A stretch of 64,000 bases of DNA from Macropodus opercularis (taxonomy: Eukaryota > Chordata > Actinopteri > Anabantiformes > Osphronemidae), in assembly GCA_030770545.1 (NCBI GenBank), contig CM061099.1, forward strand, positions 18,315,501-18,379,500. Reading direction: 5' to 3'. The notes under the pieces were generated by a model, which saw nothing but the letters and a program-made list of their open reading frames with translations, had not been told where the DNA came from and made no database searches. A program made the position numbers and the translations under genes. Shown piece after piece: positions 60,441 to 64,000 of the stretch. The stretch's first letter is position 1; every line of letters begins with the position of its first letter.

Positions 60441-61811
60441 AAATCAAGGAATTCAATTAATAAAGACTTACCTTCATAAATGCTGTCTTTTTTTCCTGGG
60501 ATGCCGGGCAAAACCAAAGAGCAGTCTGCCTCATAGCGGTAGCAAGGAGCCATGCATTTAGTTTGCATAGCATGCAATGATGAGGAGCGCAGCCTTGGGA
60601 ACTGGCAAATTAGAAAAAGCAAAATGGAAAAACATTTGAATATTCCAATTTAAGATATGTATGTCTATAATATACTAGAAAATAAATACAAATATTAACA
60701 GGCTGGCCCAAATGTTAAACAATCACTGACCTAAGTGTAAAGAGGACCACAAAACAGCACCAGTACATGACAACAAAACACTCCTTTCTGTAACTGCATG
60801 TTTCCCCTGTGATGCAGAGCGACGAGGTGCCGCTACGACAGCCCGCAATCACCAAATCAACCATATACTGAAGCGAAGGCACAACAGGTTTTGTCCAATC
60901 TTCACTCATTTCTTTAGAAAACATGTTAAATACTAGCTATTGTCTTTTACTGAACAATATTAGCATACTTACTACACTGAAAAAGGTGCTCACAGCAAAA
61001 TACACACATCTAAAGTTCTAGCATCTATAGTCCCTCTTCAACCAATGACCCAAACAACTTTCACGGGATTAAAAACGGCAGAAAATTACCTCTGCAAATT
61101 GGCTAATGTGTCTCACGCTAAATGCTAATGCTACCTGGTTACCGTTACTAAGGACAAACTTAAACCTAAACTTAGTAAACATAGCACCCTAAGTGGATAA
61201 AATACATTTTCGATTATATGGATAATATTCCTAAAACAATGCTGGCATACTGTGATAAATCCGATCACTGAGTCCATACTCACTTTGGAAGATGATGCAC
61301 TTTATCGTCCCGCCTGACCGCTCTACGTCTGTCTCTTCTTTGGCTCCTCACGACATCCCAGTACAAACGACCAGTCCGCCCCCTAGCGGTAGCTACCAGT
61401 CTTGCATTTAGTTTACGTGGCATGCAATGACGTGGGGCGTAGCCCTGGGAACTGGTACATTAGACAAAGCAAAAATGGAAAACATTTGAATATTCCACTT
61501 TAAATTATGCATTTCTGAAATATATTAAAAACTAAATATAAACACTGACAGGGCGGCCCAAATGCTTAAGAAATGATCAGTGACACCACTATGACCACAA
61601 AACAGCATGAGTACATGACAACAAAATACTGGCGTTTCTGTGATTGCATGTGTGTGATGCAGAGCCACAATAGAGGCCGCTACGTCAGCCCACAATCACC
61701 ACATCAACCATATAATGAAGCTAAGCACAACAGCTGTCGCCGGTGCTTCACTTACAGGACTTGCTTAGAAAATATGTTAAATAGCAATGCACCATTCCCT
61801 AACTCACAATG
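60441..61811. repeat. module A, copy 7
   Basis: Contains an extra stretch (AATATTAACAGGCTGGCCCAAAT near 60691) missing from the first half of the other copies but matching the second-half AAACACTGACAGGGCGGCCCAAAT. Copy 7 therefore preserves an older form of the dimer. CTCF-like motif at 61376-61389. Confidence 0.92.
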
Positions 61812-64000
61812 AACAAAAAAGGAAACTTGATAGGGGGTCCCAGAATGCCAGGATTATTACTTCGAATCGGCATCACACACTGAGACCATTTCCTATCTTG
61901 CAACATAAAGTATAGAAATTAATAAATAAAGACTTACCGTCACAGGGTGGCCAATAGTGCCAGCATTTGTCCTAGGACCTGCAAAACACGCTTTGACCAT
62001 TCCCTAACATACAATGTAATAATACAACATGTTACATTGACAGGGGGTCCAAGAATACCAAGATTTTCAGTTGACCTGGCATCACACACTGGGACCATTC
62101 CCTGTCTTACAATGAAAAAAAAGGAAACTTACGTTGACAGGGGGTCCCAAAATGCCAGGACTATACCCCCAACCTGGCATCACACACTGGGACCATTCCC
62201 TGTCTTACAATGCAATACACAAAATAAAAAAAACAATAACCTTATATTGATAGGGGATCCCAGAATGCCAGGATTTTTAGTTTGACCGGGCATCACACAC
62301 TGGGACCAAGTCCTATCGCGCAACTAAAAGTGAAGAAATCAATTAATAAAGACTTACCGTTACAGGGTGGCCAATAGTGCCAGCATTTGTCCTCAAACCT
62401 GCAAAACACACTTTGACCATTCCCTAACATACAATGTAATACAACATGTTACATTGACAGGGGGTCCCAGAATACCAAGATTTTAAGATTGACCTGGCAT
62501 CACACACTGGGACCATTCCCTGTCTAACAATGAAAAAAAAGGAAACTTGCGTTGACAGGGGGTCCCAGAATGCCAGGATTTTTACTTCGACCTGGCATCA
62601 CACACTGAGACCATTTCATATCGTACAACATAAAGTATAGAAATTAATAAATAAAGACTTACCGTTACAGGGTGGCCAATAGTGCCAGCATTTGTCCTCA
62701 GACCTGCAAAACACACTTTGACCATTCCCTAACATACAATGTAATACAACATGTTACATTGACAGGAGGTCTCAGAATGCCAGGATTTTCAGTTAACCTG
62801 GCATCACACACTGGGACTATTCGCTGCCTTACAATGCAATACACAAAATTAAAAAAACAAACAATAACCTTACATTGACAGGGGGTCCCAGAATACCAAG
62901 ATTTTCAGTTGACCTGGCATCACACACTGGGACCATTTCCTATCGTGCAACATAAAGTAAAGAAATTAATAAATAAAGACTTACCGTTACAGGGTGGCCA
63001 ATAGTGCCAGCATTTGTCCTCAGACCTGCAAAACACACTTTGACCATTCCCTAACATACAATGTAATACAACATGTTACATTGACAGGAGGTCTCAGAAT
63101 GCCAGGATTTTCAGTTGACCTGGCATCACACACTGGGACCATTTCCTATCGTGCAACTAAAAGTATAGAAATTAATAAATAAAGACTTACCGTTACAGGG
63201 TGGCCAATAGTGCTAGCATTTGTCCTAGGACCTACAAAACACGCTTTAACCATTCCCTAACATACAATGTAATACAACATGTTACATTGACAGGGGGTCC
63301 CAGAATGCCAGGATTTTCAGTTTGACCTGGAATCACACACTGGGACCATTCCCTGTCTTACAATGAAAAAAAAGGAAACTTACGTTGACAGGGGGTCCCG
63401 GAATGCCAGGACTATACCCCCAACCTGGCATCACACACTGGGACTATTCGCTGTCTTACAATGCAATACACAAAATTAAAGAAACAAACAATAACCTTAC
63501 ATTGACAGGGGGTCCCAGAATACCAAGATTTTCACTTGACCTGGCATCACACACTGGGACCATTCCCTGTCTTACAATGAAAAAAAAAGGAAACTTACGT
63601 TGACAGGGGGTCCCAGAATGCCAGGATTTTTACTTCGACCTGACATCACACACTGGGACCATTCCCTGTCTTACAATGAAAAAAAAAGGAAACTTACGTT
63701 GACAGGGGGTCCCAGTATGCCAGGATTTTTACTTCGACCTGGCATCACACACTGGGACCATTTCCTATCGTACAACATAAAGTATAGAAATTAATAAATA
63801 AAGACTTACCGTTACAGGGTGGCCAAAAGCGCCAGAATTTGTCCTAGGACCTGCAAAACACGCTTTGACCATTCCCTAACATACAATGTAATACAACATG
63901 TTACATTGACAGGGGGTCCCAGAATGCCAGGATTTTTACTTCGACCTGGCATCACACACTGGGACCATTCCCTGTCTTACAATGCAATACACAAAATTAA
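61812..64000. repeat. tandem array segment to the right edge
   Basis: About 20 units of all types, continuing past the window end. No gene seen. Confidence 0.92.

Noticed and set aside
1..64000. Regular direct repeats resembling a CRISPR array
   Set aside because: There are no unique spacers between identical short repeats, no cas genes, and the setting is vertebrate with a retrovirus and spliced exons.
19704..64000. Many plus-strand frames of 60-140 codons starting MANSASICP or MTGGPRMPG
   Set aside because: They are the same repeat units read in the plus direction, end at unit borders, and cross what look like introns on the other strand. Nothing suggests translation.

Overview
The window is vertebrate nuclear DNA, most likely from a teleost fish. 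The species is not identifiable from the sequence alone. The fish call rests on the exon/intron style of the host fragments, a vertebrate-type tRNA-Asn primer match, and a foamy/epsilon-like retroviral polymerase. It has two components: a very large, apparently intact endogenous retrovirus (2482-19699, coding on the minus strand), and a hierarchical tandem-repeat array that fills everything else (1-2477 and 19704-64000).

The provirus is 17,218 bp. It has two 1,898-bp LTRs with no difference found by eye, TG...CA ends and a 4-bp AATG target duplication. Its unoccupied target sequence occurs many times in the same array. In transcription order (right to left) it carries: 5' LTR, a primer site matching tRNA-Asn, a 1.1-kb leader with a 208-bp triplication, gag (1069 aa, with a macro-domain-like middle and no zinc knuckle), an in-frame UGA-CUA, pol (protease, RT, RNase H, integrase, all catalytic motifs present), orf1 (467 aa, four Cys pairs), orf2 (216 aa, Arg-rich N terminus), env (742 aa), orf3 (268 aa, multi-pass membrane protein), orf4 (no AUG, probably spliced, zinc-ribbon-like, running through the polypurine tract into U3) and the 3' LTR. 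It is a complex retrovirus whose features mix those of foamy viruses (no CCHC in Gag, N-terminal membrane anchor on Env, 3' ORF entering U3) and gamma/epsilonretroviruses (stop-codon suppression between gag and pol). Near-identical LTRs and six intact long frames point to very recent integration.

The host array is built from units of about 105 bp in four main types (a, b, c, d), often ordered a-b-c-d with a period near 418 bp. On the minus strand each unit looks like a 66-67-nt exon: a T-rich stretch or other lead-in ending in AG, a body that folds as a strong imperfect hairpin in types b-d, and a GTAAGT/GTAAGG/GTAACA donor-like end. Embedded in the array are seven copies of a 1.35-kb module (A) and two copies of a 2.2-kb module (B). 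Module A carries a 130-nt open exon-like segment and a CTCF-like motif. Module B carries the 3'-terminal exons of an unrecognised host gene on the minus strand, with a frameshift, plus one exon-like segment on the plus strand. Larger blocks combining units and modules are also duplicated, so the array grew at several scales. No tRNA or rRNA gene, CRISPR array or intact host protein gene was seen.
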